Positions 56,045 through 64,000 of a DNA stretch of 64,000 nucleotides are shown here, in pieces; positions within the stretch are counted from its first letter, which is position 1, and the number at the start of each line of letters is the position of its first letter. Source of the stretch: Dermacentor variabilis (lineage: Eukaryota > Arthropoda > Arachnida > Ixodida > Ixodidae); the NCBI RefSeq assembly GCF_050947875.1, contig NC_134568.1, forward strand, positions 205,182,217-205,246,216. Reading direction: 5' to 3'. The translations under genes were made by a program, and so were the position numbers. A model generated the notes under the pieces. The model ran no database searches. It worked only from the letters and a program-made list of their open reading frames with translations, and was not told the DNA's origin.

Positions 56045-58545
56045 CATGCTCTCATATATAGGGAGACCTAGCGTATATGCCACTAGAGTGTAATTAGCGG
56101 ACGGATTCTCGCTGCGCTGAAATCAGAATTTAAAAATCACCCCATGCATTTAGTACGCATCTACAAAAGTTGTCCTAGAAAAAAAAATCCAGCAAGCGGA
56201 ATTTAACCATACGTGACATACATATAGCGTGAAACCATTGTCGGGATTAGGTACCCAAAGTGCACTTTGCGAGAAAAAAATGAGGCATTGCTCAGCAATC
56301 GATTTTAAAAACTGCTTTCCATAGAGTTACGCCCACCACATCGGCGCAGGGTTAGGTATCGCCGGAGTAGCCGATGTCGCGGATTCCTTCACTTGCGCCG
56401 CCAAGTCGCAGGCAGAACGCGCGCTGCGGCTCGGTGCTCCTCGCTGTCGCAGCACGCTGGCTGCCGTTGCTGGGTGACGTAAGCAGAACATCGTCTCTAG
56501 GGGCGCTGCTCTGAGCTCGCTGCAGCCACTCAGTTTCGGCTCCGCGCGCTCTGATAGCCGAAATTCGTCGTGCCACAGTTGCGCGAGTGGTTCTATTTTT
56601 ACCCATCCAAAAGTTGATATGGCTTGTACGGGAAAGCGCGCTTCGATTTCCCAATTACGATGAGCCCGCTGAAACTAAATGTTTAAAACTAATAATTTTT
56701 GTTAATTAGCGACTAATTACCACGTATCACCCGCCACCCCTGACGGCATGTCTCCGAACGAACTGTCGTCTTAGTTCAAAACGGCTATATTTAGATATTA
56801 CTTAAAATCACCGTAGAAACACCGTGCATATCTATCTGTTTAGCCTCTTTACACCGCTGTTCAATTAAAAAAAAAAGAAATCACTTAAAATTTCTTCGGT
56901 ACTGAGCAGAATTAAAACCGTGTCACATGAGTTCCTCAAGCACAGCAGCCCGACGCTTTAGCGCTGCGCCACGAACACACGCGCGCATCGAAGGATTAAT
57001 TCTTGTACGTGAAACCTGAACTTATAATGTCGGCTCAAAGACACTTCTAATGCACGCTACCCCCAGAATGCAATAGCTCATGACATTGAATGGTTTCTTT
57101 GATTTACATGATCTGATCTGATCTGATCTGATCCATGGGTATGTGCCACCGGGCACGTGCCCATTCTTGGCCGATGCTCCAGGCTTGGACAAGGATGTGC
57201 CACTTGGACACAAGTATAGAATCCTAAATGCATGTAGATATCAATGCAATTTGCCGTTTGGAGCGCTGCTCTTAGGCGTCCGTTCCTACGGTGGGCGTCG
57301 GCGTCGGCGGCGTAACCAAGCGAATGAGCACAGCGAATGAAAGAGCGAACACGGAGCGGGATATGAAAGATGCGAGCAGCGAACGGCGGAGACCAATGAG
57401 AGCGGCCCCTCCTGTGACGTGTGCGCGGGAAACTGGTTTATGCGGACCCGCCCAACCGGTAGATGCGGACTCGTAAATGGTCTCAGCCGGACCGCTTGTT
57501 TCGTACTATCGTCTGCTCACGTCAGCTCTCGCTCACGCTTGATTGGTTTGCATGATTTGGTCTCGTTCGCGCTAGTTTCATTGTTTGCAATTGTTTTGTA
57601 ATCTCTATACGTGACGCGAATTGCGTAATACTTTGTGGAAGCCACGCGGCACCAGCGATTACACTGGAACCCTCGACGAATCATGTATAGAAACCGACGC
57701 GCTTGACCCGCAGGCCAAATTTTCGACGATCGCCGACCCTGCTACGTGTCGCTCTCAAATTCTTTGCCTCAATATATCGCAAAATGGAAACACGTACACA
57801 TCTGCGCCCAAATTTCGCATCAGGGAGTATCGTAATCGTCGGAGAATTCTTTAGTTCGACGCTTTAGCGCTGCACCAAGAATGCACGCGGGTTGCGAGGG
57901 ATTGATTCTCATCGTATACAAGCGCGCACCGGCGCGCCACCGGTGCAGTTTGGGGAGGTCACACAAAAGGAGGCTGATTTCGCGGGTGCGCTGCTCGACG
58001 ACGCAGTGCGGCCAGCCAGAGTTGTTGCTTACTTCATGACATGATATAGAGCAAAGCACAAAGAAGAGCTGCACAGAAGAAAACTTCACTGAAAGGCACT
58101 GGCCTACACCATATATATACTCTCGCCAATGCGCAGACGCATCGACATATGCTACAGAGGACGTTGTTTCAAAGCCGGCAAAATTGTTTATAAGATTTAG
58201 AAAAACTTTTCTCCCTGTTATACAAAACAACAGACGTCTGACTAATGGTGCATTCCATTGGCAGAACAGGAGCAAGGCAAAGTGCAGAGAGTAGAGCATT
58301 AGTACGCATAAAGTGAGACTGCTTGCTTCCCTTTGAAATGTTGCACGTGCTCCGAGAGCAGGTGCGAGGGCAAATGTGTGTCACGTGACCACATAGTTTA
58401 CCTTCCCGCGGTAATTAACAAGTGAAATTCTCTTTTAGCCGCCATTGCTGCCGTACACTGATTCAAAACGACGCAAAAACAATCAGAACAACCTCAATGA
58501 GGCGTTTGCGTCATGTGATTTCCTTCGAACTGCACTTTTAGCGCA
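56042..58545. other. No gene recognised; SINE-head and repeat fragments
   Basis: Positions 56925-56990 on minus read GTGGCGCAGCGCTAAAGCG and CACGGTTTTAATTCTG, a decayed tRNA-like head. The first part recurs at 57853-57880. A (TGATC)n run lies at 57112-57136. The block 57770-57845 matches the start of dispersed repeat copy B. A 159-codon minus frame at 57820-58299 has no domain I can name. Confidence 0.4.
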
Positions 58546-58702
58546 TGTTACGTTTCGCCTACGACGCGCGGTTTAGCCGGCGCGACTGCAACAAAGCGGC
58601 AGACATTTTGGCCCGTTCGGCGTCGCCGCTACGCTCCCCGCCAAGCGCGTCCAGGCATGTTCCGATGCCAAGTGTCTTCATGTGCGTGTGTGAGTGTATG
58701 TG

Positions 58703-59131
58703 CCATTGTGCCCGACCAGAGGCGCTACGAGAATAGACGTCACCTTCTCCTCCCCGTCATTGTGCCCGACCAGAGGCGCTACGAGAGCAGAAGTCACCTT
58801 CTCCTTCCAGCCATTGTGCCCGACCAGAGGCGCTACGAGAGTAGAAGTTACCTTCTCCTTCCAGTCATTGTGCCCGACCAGAGGCGCTACGAGAGTAGAG
58901 GTTACCTTCTCCTCCCAGTCATTGTGCCCGACCAGAGGCGCTACGAGAGCAGAAGTCACCTTCTCCTTCCAGTCATTGTGCCCGACCAGAGGCGCTACGA
59001 GAGCAGAAGTCACCTTCTCCTTCCAGCCATTGTGCCCGACCAGAGGCGCTACGAGAGTAGAAGTTACCTTCTCCTCCCAGTCTTTGTGCCCGACCAGCGG
59101 CGCTACGACAGTATGCGTCACCTTAACCCAT
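58703..59131. repeat. Eight tandem 54-bp units in the putative U3
   Basis: GTGCCCGACCAG occurs at 58708, 58762, 58816, 58870, 58924, 58978, 59032 and 59086, a period of exactly 54 bp. Each unit contains GAGGCGCTACGAGAG and ACCTTCTCCTTCCAG. Because 54 is a multiple of three, long frames arise on both strands (211 codons on minus; 166 and 182 on plus) with an 18-residue repeat. I regard these as artefacts. Placement upstream of the TATA box suggests an enhancer-like U3 repeat. Confidence 0.95.
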
Positions 59132-59187
59132 TGTACAATCACGTGCTCGTCTATTGAGGGGTTCCTTCTTGCCCTCAACTGCGAGAG

Positions 59188-59195
59188 TATAAAAA
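59188..59195 (+). promoter_or_regulatory. TATA box of the LTR
   Basis: TATAAAAA lies just downstream of the 54-bp repeats and about 115 bp upstream of AATAAA, a spacing that suits U3-R of a gypsy LTR. Confidence 0.6.
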
Positions 59196-59304
59196 CAGCT
59201 GCCCCCGGACGCCAAAAGGAGGGCTCCGATTTCTTCTGTTGAGTAAAGTGCACTCCCGTCTCTCTACTTCGGTCAACCTGACCGCCAACTCTTTGCGATG
59301 TTAA

Positions 59305-59310
59305 AATAAA
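59305..59310 (+). terminator. Poly(A) signal of the LTR
   Basis: AATAAA followed by GTTGTTTTGTTGTT, a plausible downstream GU-rich element. Confidence 0.5.
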
Positions 59311-59825
59311 CAAGTTGTTTTGTTGTTACCAGTCGACTCTTGCTTTGCCGGGACCTTCGGATGCTTCCAGTTGTACCCCAGGCCGCCAGGCCAACGCTAC
59401 CCTTGGGGCTTGCGACCCAGGTGCAACCACGGGCGTCAGCGCCGAGTTCCCAACAAATCGTACCAGCGGGTACGACCACCACAACTCGTACCAGCGGTGC
59501 GAATCAAACAACTGTCTGCCAGCGGTGAGATCGCGACAACGGAGGCCAGCAGCGAAGAGATGCAGTTGACTGTAAGCTGAGCAGCTCAACATCGATCCGG
59601 GAGCAGTGCAACGAGCCCTGTGTGATGACTGGTTGCCTGCAGCGGAACGACTGCGCTGGACTCTTGGCTGCGAGGTTTGGTGAGTGCGCGACTTTCTTCT
59701 TCTGAGCTTTGCCAGGCTTTTGTTAGTGTCAGAAACAGAGCTGGTAATTGTGGTTGTCGTTGCTGCCGGGTTAGTTTGCGGCAAGACAATAGTAAGCAGT
59801 AGAGAAAGCAGCATTCAGAGCAGCC

Positions 59826-62800
59826 ATGGATTTGAAGTCGTTGCGCAAACCGAAATTGTTGGAGCTTGCAAGAGAGTTGGGTCTGGATGTCTCAGACAAA
59901 CTCAGAAAACCTGAACTGCTAAAGGCTATTCTTGAGTTAGAGGCTGAGGATGACGAGCTGTCGGAATGCCTTGAGACCATTGAAGAGAGGGAGACTGCAA
60001 AAAGACAGGAGCGCGAACTTAAAGAGCAAAAAGAAAAAGAAGAGCGTGAACGTAAAGAACAGAAAGAAAAAGATGAGCGTGAACGAAAAGAACAGAAAGA
60101 AAAAGAAGAGCGTGAACGTAAAGAACAGAAAGAGCGAGAGCAACAAGAGCGCGACCGTCAACACGCTTTGGAAATGAAGCGTCTTGAGGTAGAGATGGAA
60201 CGCGCTCGTAATGGAAGTCAGGCACACGGTGCAGGAGAACGCGTATTGTTCAAAATGACTGACCTGATGCGGCCGTTTAAGCTTGGAGAGGACATTGGTT
60301 TGTTCCTGGTTAACTTTGAGCGAACGTGCGAGAAGCAGGGGTTCTCTCGGGAAACGTGGCCACAGCGCTTGCTCACTTTGTTACCCGGCGAGGCGGCCGA
60401 CGTAGTCGCTCGCTTGGATAGAGAGGAGGCAAAGGATTTCGACAAATTAAAATCGAGTCTGCTAAAAAAGTACCGGCTGTCTGCGGAGGCGTTCCGTCGG
60501 AAGTTTCGAGAAAATGAGAAAGGCAAAAGTGAGTCATATACAGAGTTTGCGTACAGGCTTATGTCAAACATGCAGGAGTGGCTCAAAGAAGAGAAAGCGT
60601 TTGGTGACCACGATAAAGTTCTGCAGTGCTTCGGGCTGGAACAGTTTTATAGTCGGTTACCTGAGAACGTGCGGTACTGGGTCTTGGATAGGCCAGACGT
60701 TTGTACGGTGGCTAAAGCCGCTGAGCTAGCCGAGGAGTTTGTGACGCGTCGGGCTCGCGGAGCTAAGGACGGTCAAAAGGGTGAATTTGGCTCGAAGTTT
60801 GAGAGGCCGAGGTTCACGCCCATGAGATTAAAGGGGGACACGCGTAGTGAGGATGCGAGTGAAAGCAGTCCGACCAAACGTAAAGAGACGGCGGCAGCCA
60901 AACGCAGAAAGCGGTTCGAGATGAGGCGAGCGCGCGTTTGTTATACGTGCCAGAAGCCGGGTCACTTTTCGGCGCAGTGTCCGGAAACAACACCAAAAGT
61001 TGTGTTTTTTTCATTATGCAGCACTGACGAGAACATGAAGCTTCTCGAGCCTTACATGCGAGACCTCCTCGTGAACGGGAAAGAGTGCCGAGTGCTTCGC
61101 GATTCCGCAGCTACGATGGATGTAGTTCACCCCTCTTACGTAGAACCCCATATGTTCACGGGCGAGTGCGCATGGATCAAGCAAGCCGTGGAAGCTCATA
61201 GCGTGTGTCTGCCAGTAGCAAAGGTGCTTATTGAAGGACCTTTCGGAGCGCTTGAGACGGAGGCGGCAGTGTCATCTATGCTGCCCCCCCCCCAGTACCC
61301 GTACCTATTTTCGAACAGGTCCGATCACCTCCTGCGCGAGAAGGGGCTTTTGTTTGGTGAGGCTAGCGTTCAGGCCTTAACCAGATCGAAGGTTCGGGAG
61401 CTCGCTGCAAAGGCGGTAGTTGCGGGGCCGACGTTATCGAACAATGAAAAAGGGTCAGAGGTGCAGCAAGCTGACGAACTGAATAAAATTGAGCCTGTAG
61501 CGTTGAAGGCGCCAGATACTGGAGAGGAAATGCCCGATAAGGGAAAGTTAGAAGAGCTATCTGCAGATTTGCTCATCGCGCCTACGTCAGACGGACTTGA
61601 TAGGTTGCTAAAAGTCAGCCGGTCGGCTTTGATAGCCGAGCAAAAGAAGGATGGTAGCCTAGAAAACATACGCTGCACTGTCAAGGAAGGTATCGCCAGG
61701 AAAAATGCGCGTTTTGTGGAACGAGGTGGAGTCCTGTACCGGAAGTATCTAGACCGCAGAGGAGTGGAGTTCGATCAGCTGATCGTTCCTCAATGCTATC
61801 GTCAGGATCTGTTGCGCTTGACGCACGGGGGTTCGTGGTCCGGACACCTTGGAGTTAAGAAAACTAAGGACCGTCTCTTGCAAGAGTACTATTGGCCAGG
61901 GTGTTTTCGGGACGCAGACCATTTCGTGAGGACATGTGACACTTGTCAGCGGGTGGGCAAACCAGGGGACAAATCAAGGGCGCCGTTGAAATTGGTACCT
62001 ATCATTACGGAGCCTTTTAGACGGCTCGTTATTGATACAGTGGGACCTCTGCCGGTAACAGCCACGGGGTACAGACACATTTTGACAGTGATCTGCCCAG
62101 CGACAAAGTTCCCTGAAGCAGTGCCGCTTAAAGAACTCAGCTCAGTTGAGATAGTCAATGCACTACTGTCCATATTTGCGCGAGTTGGTTTTCCTGCAGA
62201 AATCCAATCAGATCAGGGCACAGTGTTTACTAGCGCTTTGACGACAACTTTTCTCGAAAGGTGTGGGGTAAAGCTGCTACACAGCTCAGTGTACCACCCA
62301 CAGTCGAATTCCGTTGAGAAGCTCCACTCCGTCATGAAGCGCGTGTTGAGAGCATTGTGTTTTGAACATCGAACTGACTGGGAGCTGTGTCTGCCTGGGG
62401 TGATGTTTGCATTAAGGACCGCGCCGCATGCAGCTACGGGGTTTTCGCCAGCCGAGCTGGTGTACGGTCGCTCGCTTCGGTCTCCGCTTCGCATGCTTCG
62501 AGAATCGTGGGAAGGCAGGGGCGACGACCCAGTCGTGGTGGAGTACGTGCTTAAGCTCCTCGAACGCTTAAGAAGGGCACAGGAGTTGTCAGGTGAAGCA
62601 ATGGCAAAGGCCCAGCAGAGGGCCAAGGTTTATTATGATCGGACCGCCAGGGCCCGTCGTTTTGAGGTGGGCGATGAGGTCATGATATTGCGCACATCGC
62701 TAAACAACAAACTAGACGTGCAGTGGGAGGGCCCAGCACGAATTGTTCAGAAACTGTCGGACGTTAACTACGTGGTAAGTCTGCCAGGAAAGCGGAAAGC

Positions 62801-64000
62801 ACAGCAAGTTTACCACTGTAATCTGCTCAAACCTTATAGACAAAGGGAAGCAGTGGTGTGCATGATGGTAAACGTTCCTGAAGAGCTTCCGGTCGAGCTT
62901 CCGGGACTAGGCTCAGTGACGAACAGGGAAGACACCGGTCAAGTCATTAGTGACTTAGTCAGTGGAGCATCGCTGTCGCCTGAGCAGAAAACCGAACTAC
63001 ACCAGCTCTTACAAGAGTTTCAAGGTCTGTTCTCTGAGAGGCCTGGTAGGACTTCTGTACTTACTCATGATATAGAACTTACCTCCCCAGAGCCAGTACG
63101 ATCCAAGGCGTATCGGGTGTCACCCCGCCAGAACGATATTATGGAGGCTGAGGTAAAGAAAATGCTACAGCTCGGTGTTATTGAGTCAGGTGAGAGTGAT
63201 TATACCTCCCCTTTGATTTTAGTTGAGGTACCGGGCAAGGAACCTCGTCCTTGCGTCGACTACCGCAGGCTTAATTCCATCACTAAGGATCAAATTTATC
63301 CGATCCCTAACATCGAGGAGCGCCTTGAGAAAGTTAGTAGCGCTCAGTTTATTTCCACCCTAGATCTTGTCAGGGGTTATTGGCAGGTTCCACTTACAGA
63401 AGAGGCTAGTAGGTATGCGGCGTTCATTTCACCAATGGGAACATTCCGACCTAAAGTATTGAGTTTTGGTTTGAAGAACGCGCCATACTGTTTTTCAAGC
63501 CTCATGGATAAAGTGTTGCGGGGACAGCAAGAATTCGCTTTACCGTATCTAGACGACGTAGCGATATTCTCCGCATCCTGGTCTGAGCATATGGCACACT
63601 TGCGGGCAGTGCTAACCCGCCTGCGCGAAGCAGGCTTGACAGTCAAGGCTCCTAAGTGCCAGTTAGCACAGGCGGAGGTTGTCTACCTCGGTCACGTGAT
63701 TGGTCAGGGTCGTCGCCGCCCCTCTGAAATAAAGGTGGCCGCTGTGCGAGACTTCCCGCAACCGCGCACGAAGACCGATATTCGGTCGTTCTTAGGTGTC
63801 GCCGGCTACTATCAGAGGTACATTCCCAGGTACTCTGATATCGCGGCTCCCCTGACGGATGCTCTAAGAAAGACAGAGCCTCAAACAGTCGTCTGGGACG
63901 AGACAAAGGAAAGAGCTTTTAGCGCCCTAAAGAGTGCCCTAACAAGCCAGCCTGTGCTACGATCGCCAGACTATACAAAAGGGTTCGTTGTTCAGTGCGA
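59826..64000 (+). CDS. Gag-protease-integrase-RT polyprotein, open to the window end
   Basis: At least 1,391 codons without a stop; the start AGCCATGG is a good initiation context. Gag: leading MDLKSLRKPKLLELARELGL, charged coiled coil with KEQKEKEERER repeats (about 65-125), capsid-like region (145-310) and a CX2CX4HX4C zinc knuckle (372-385). Protease: RDSAATMDVVHP, active site D426 as D-S-A where D-S/T-G is usual. Integrase: H667/H674/C704/C707 zinc site, then D737, D796 and E831 with D35E spacing, and a GPY/F-like WEGPARIV (967-974). RT: CVDYRRLN (1143-1150), FISTLDLVRGYWQVPL, LSFGLKNAPYCF, YLDD (1241-1244), and the end of RT with FLGVAGYYQRYIP. RNase H would follow beyond the window. So integrase lies before RT. 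All three integrase acidic residues and the YLDD pair are present. The copy may be young; the D-S-A change leaves protease function in doubt. Confidence 0.95.
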   Translation, partial: MDLKSLRKPKLLELARELGLDVSDKLRKPELLKAILELEAEDDELSECLETIEERETAKRQERELKEQKEKEERERKEQKEKDERERKEQKEKEERERKEQKEREQQERDRQHALEMKRLEVEMERARNGSQAHGAGERVLFKMTDLMRPFKLGEDIGLFLVNFERTCEKQGFSRETWPQRLLTLLPGEAADVVARLDREEAKDFDKLKSSLLKKYRLSAEAFRRKFRENEKGKSESYTEFAYRLMSNMQEWLKEEKAFGDHDKVLQCFGLEQFYSRLPENVRYWVLDRPDVCTVAKAAELAEEFVTRRARGAKDGQKGEFGSKFERPRFTPMRLKGDTRSEDASESSPTKRKETAAAKRRKRFEMRRARVCYTCQKPGHFSAQCPETTPKVVFFSLCSTDENMKLLEPYMRDLLVNGKECRVLRDSAATMDVVHPSYVEPHMFTGECAWIKQAVEAHSVCLPVAKVLIEGPFGALETEAAVSSMLPPPQYPYLFSNRSDHLLREKGLLFGEASVQALTRSKVRELAAKAVVAGPTLSNNEKGSEVQQADELNKIEPVALKAPDTGEEMPDKGKLEELSADLLIAPTSDGLDRLLKVSRSALIAEQKKDGSLENIRCTVKEGIARKNARFVERGGVLYRKYLDRRGVEFDQLIVPQCYRQDLLRLTHGGSWSGHLGVKKTKDRLLQEYYWPGCFRDADHFVRTCDTCQRVGKPGDKSRAPLKLVPIITEPFRRLVIDTVGPLPVTATGYRHILTVICPATKFPEAVPLKELSSVEIVNALLSIFARVGFPAEIQSDQGTVFTSALTTTFLERCGVKLLHSSVYHPQSNSVEKLHSVMKRVLRALCFEHRTDWELCLPGVMFALRTAPHAATGFSPAELVYGRSLRSPLRMLRESWEGRGDDPVVVEYVLKLLERLRRAQELSGEAMAKAQQRAKVYYDRTARARRFEVGDEVMILRTSLNNKLDVQWEGPARIVQKLSDVNYVVSLPGKRKAQQVYHCNLLKPYRQREAVVCMMVNVPEELPVELPGLGSVTNREDTGQVISDLVSGASLSPEQKTELHQLLQEFQGLFSERPGRTSVLTHDIELTSPEPVRSKAYRVSPRQNDIMEAEVKKMLQLGVIESGESDYTSPLILVEVPGKEPRPCVDYRRLNSITKDQIYPIPNIEERLEKVSSAQFISTLDLVRGYWQVPLTEEASRYAAFISPMGTFRPKVLSFGLKNAPYCFSSLMDKVLRGQQEFALPYLDDVAIFSASWSEHMAHLRAVLTRLREAGLTVKAPKCQLAQAEVVYLGHVIGQGRRRPSEIKVAAVRDFPQPRTKTDIRSFLGVAGYYQRYIPRYSDIAAPLTDALRKTEPQTVVWDETKERAFSALKSALTSQPVLRSPDYTKGFVVQC

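Larger units (their letters stand above)
58546..59460 (+). promoter_or_regulatory. Putative 5' LTR (borders provisional)
   Basis: U3: TGTTACGTTTCGCC start at 58546 and eight 54-bp repeats (58703-59131). Promoter: GAGTATAAAAACAGC with TATAAAAA at 59188-59195. R/U5: AATAAA at 59305-59310 followed by a T/G-rich stretch (TTGTTTTGTTGTTACC). A right border is not obvious: CAACA near 59455 could be the CA end, but no TGG-type primer binding site follows at once. I give this end low confidence. Confidence 0.5.
58546..64000 (+). mobile_element. Ty3/gypsy-type LTR retrotransposon with integrase before RT (partial)
   Basis: The left part of an LTR retrotransposon: a putative 5' LTR with U3 tandem repeats, TATA box and poly(A) signal, a leader of about 0.5 kb, and a single gag-pol frame that runs off the window. 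RNase H and the 3' LTR lie outside. The left end is proposed at TGTTACG (58546), a normal TG start, but cannot be proven without the 3' LTR. Pol is arranged PR-IN-RT, as in Gmr1-like elements. Confidence 0.85.

Noticed and set aside
55723..56093. Tyr-Ile / Arg-Glu / Leu-Ser frames
   Set aside because: A translation of the (AT)n-(AG)n microsatellite.
58678..59313. 211-codon minus frame and 166/182-codon plus frames with an 18-residue repeat
   Set aside because: They come from eight 54-bp tandem repeats; the same DNA is open on both strands, and it lies in a putative LTR U3.
1..64000. CRISPR array, bacterial operon or prophage
   Set aside because: No evenly spaced short repeats with unique spacers, no Shine-Dalgarno-linked gene runs, and the content is eukaryotic retroelements and SINEs throughout.

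Overview
The window looks like gene-poor, repeat-dense nuclear DNA of an arthropod, most likely a hard tick (Ixodidae). Three things point there. A tRNA-derived SINE of about 240 bp with the layout of the tick Ruka family occurs in two complete copies with target-site duplications and in several fragments. The other mobile-element families (RTE, CR1-like and I-clade LINEs, Penelope-like elements, Ty3/gypsy, hAT) fit a chelicerate genome. No bacterial operon structure is present. I found no host protein gene, tRNA gene or rRNA gene that I can defend. Almost all of the many short open frames have no recognisable content. Family names come from protein motifs read by eye, without a database search.

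Layout, 0-14.7 kb: a Penelope-like (GIY-YIG) 3' end on the minus strand; a 261-bp tandem duplication; a tRNA-derived SINE; a complete Ruka-like SINE; copy A of a diverged dispersed repeat that carries a LINE fragment; several LINE 3' tails; and a large foldback hairpin at 11.7 kb. 14.7-18.3 kb: an RTE-clade LINE on the minus strand with one intact 992-codon endonuclease/reverse-transcriptase frame; its 5' leader was split by a Ruka-like SINE flanked by a 12-bp duplication. 18.6-20.5 kb: a tandem array of about 308-bp units inside a 1,690-bp direct repeat. 22.5-27.4 kb: copy B of the dispersed repeat, split by a CR1-like LINE (plus strand) and a second LINE 3' end (minus strand). 29-31 kb: a second foldback joined to a degraded antisense gypsy gag-pro-RT. 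31.8-35.0 kb: a fossil hAT transposase of the ZMYM1-like type, itself interrupted twice. 38.3-38.9 kb: an I-clade LINE 3' end. 41.8 kb: a MITE-like foldback. 46.4-47 kb: a second Penelope-like 3' end. 47.7-51.6 kb: a degraded two-ORF LINE with an insertion inside its RT. 54.4-55.5 kb: a diverged satellite of about 260 bp.

The best element lies at the right edge. From about 58.5 kb to the window end there is an LTR retrotransposon with a tandem-repeat-rich U3, a TATA box, a poly(A) signal and a single open frame of at least 1,391 codons that runs off the window. Its proteins are of Ty3/gypsy type, but the order is Gag, protease, integrase, then reverse transcriptase: the Ty1/copia order. That arrangement is known for gypsy-type elements of the Gmr1-like group, described from deuterostomes. 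An open copy in a likely tick is the most interesting observation here. The degraded antisense gypsy at 29-31 kb has protease directly followed by RT, so the window holds both pol architectures.
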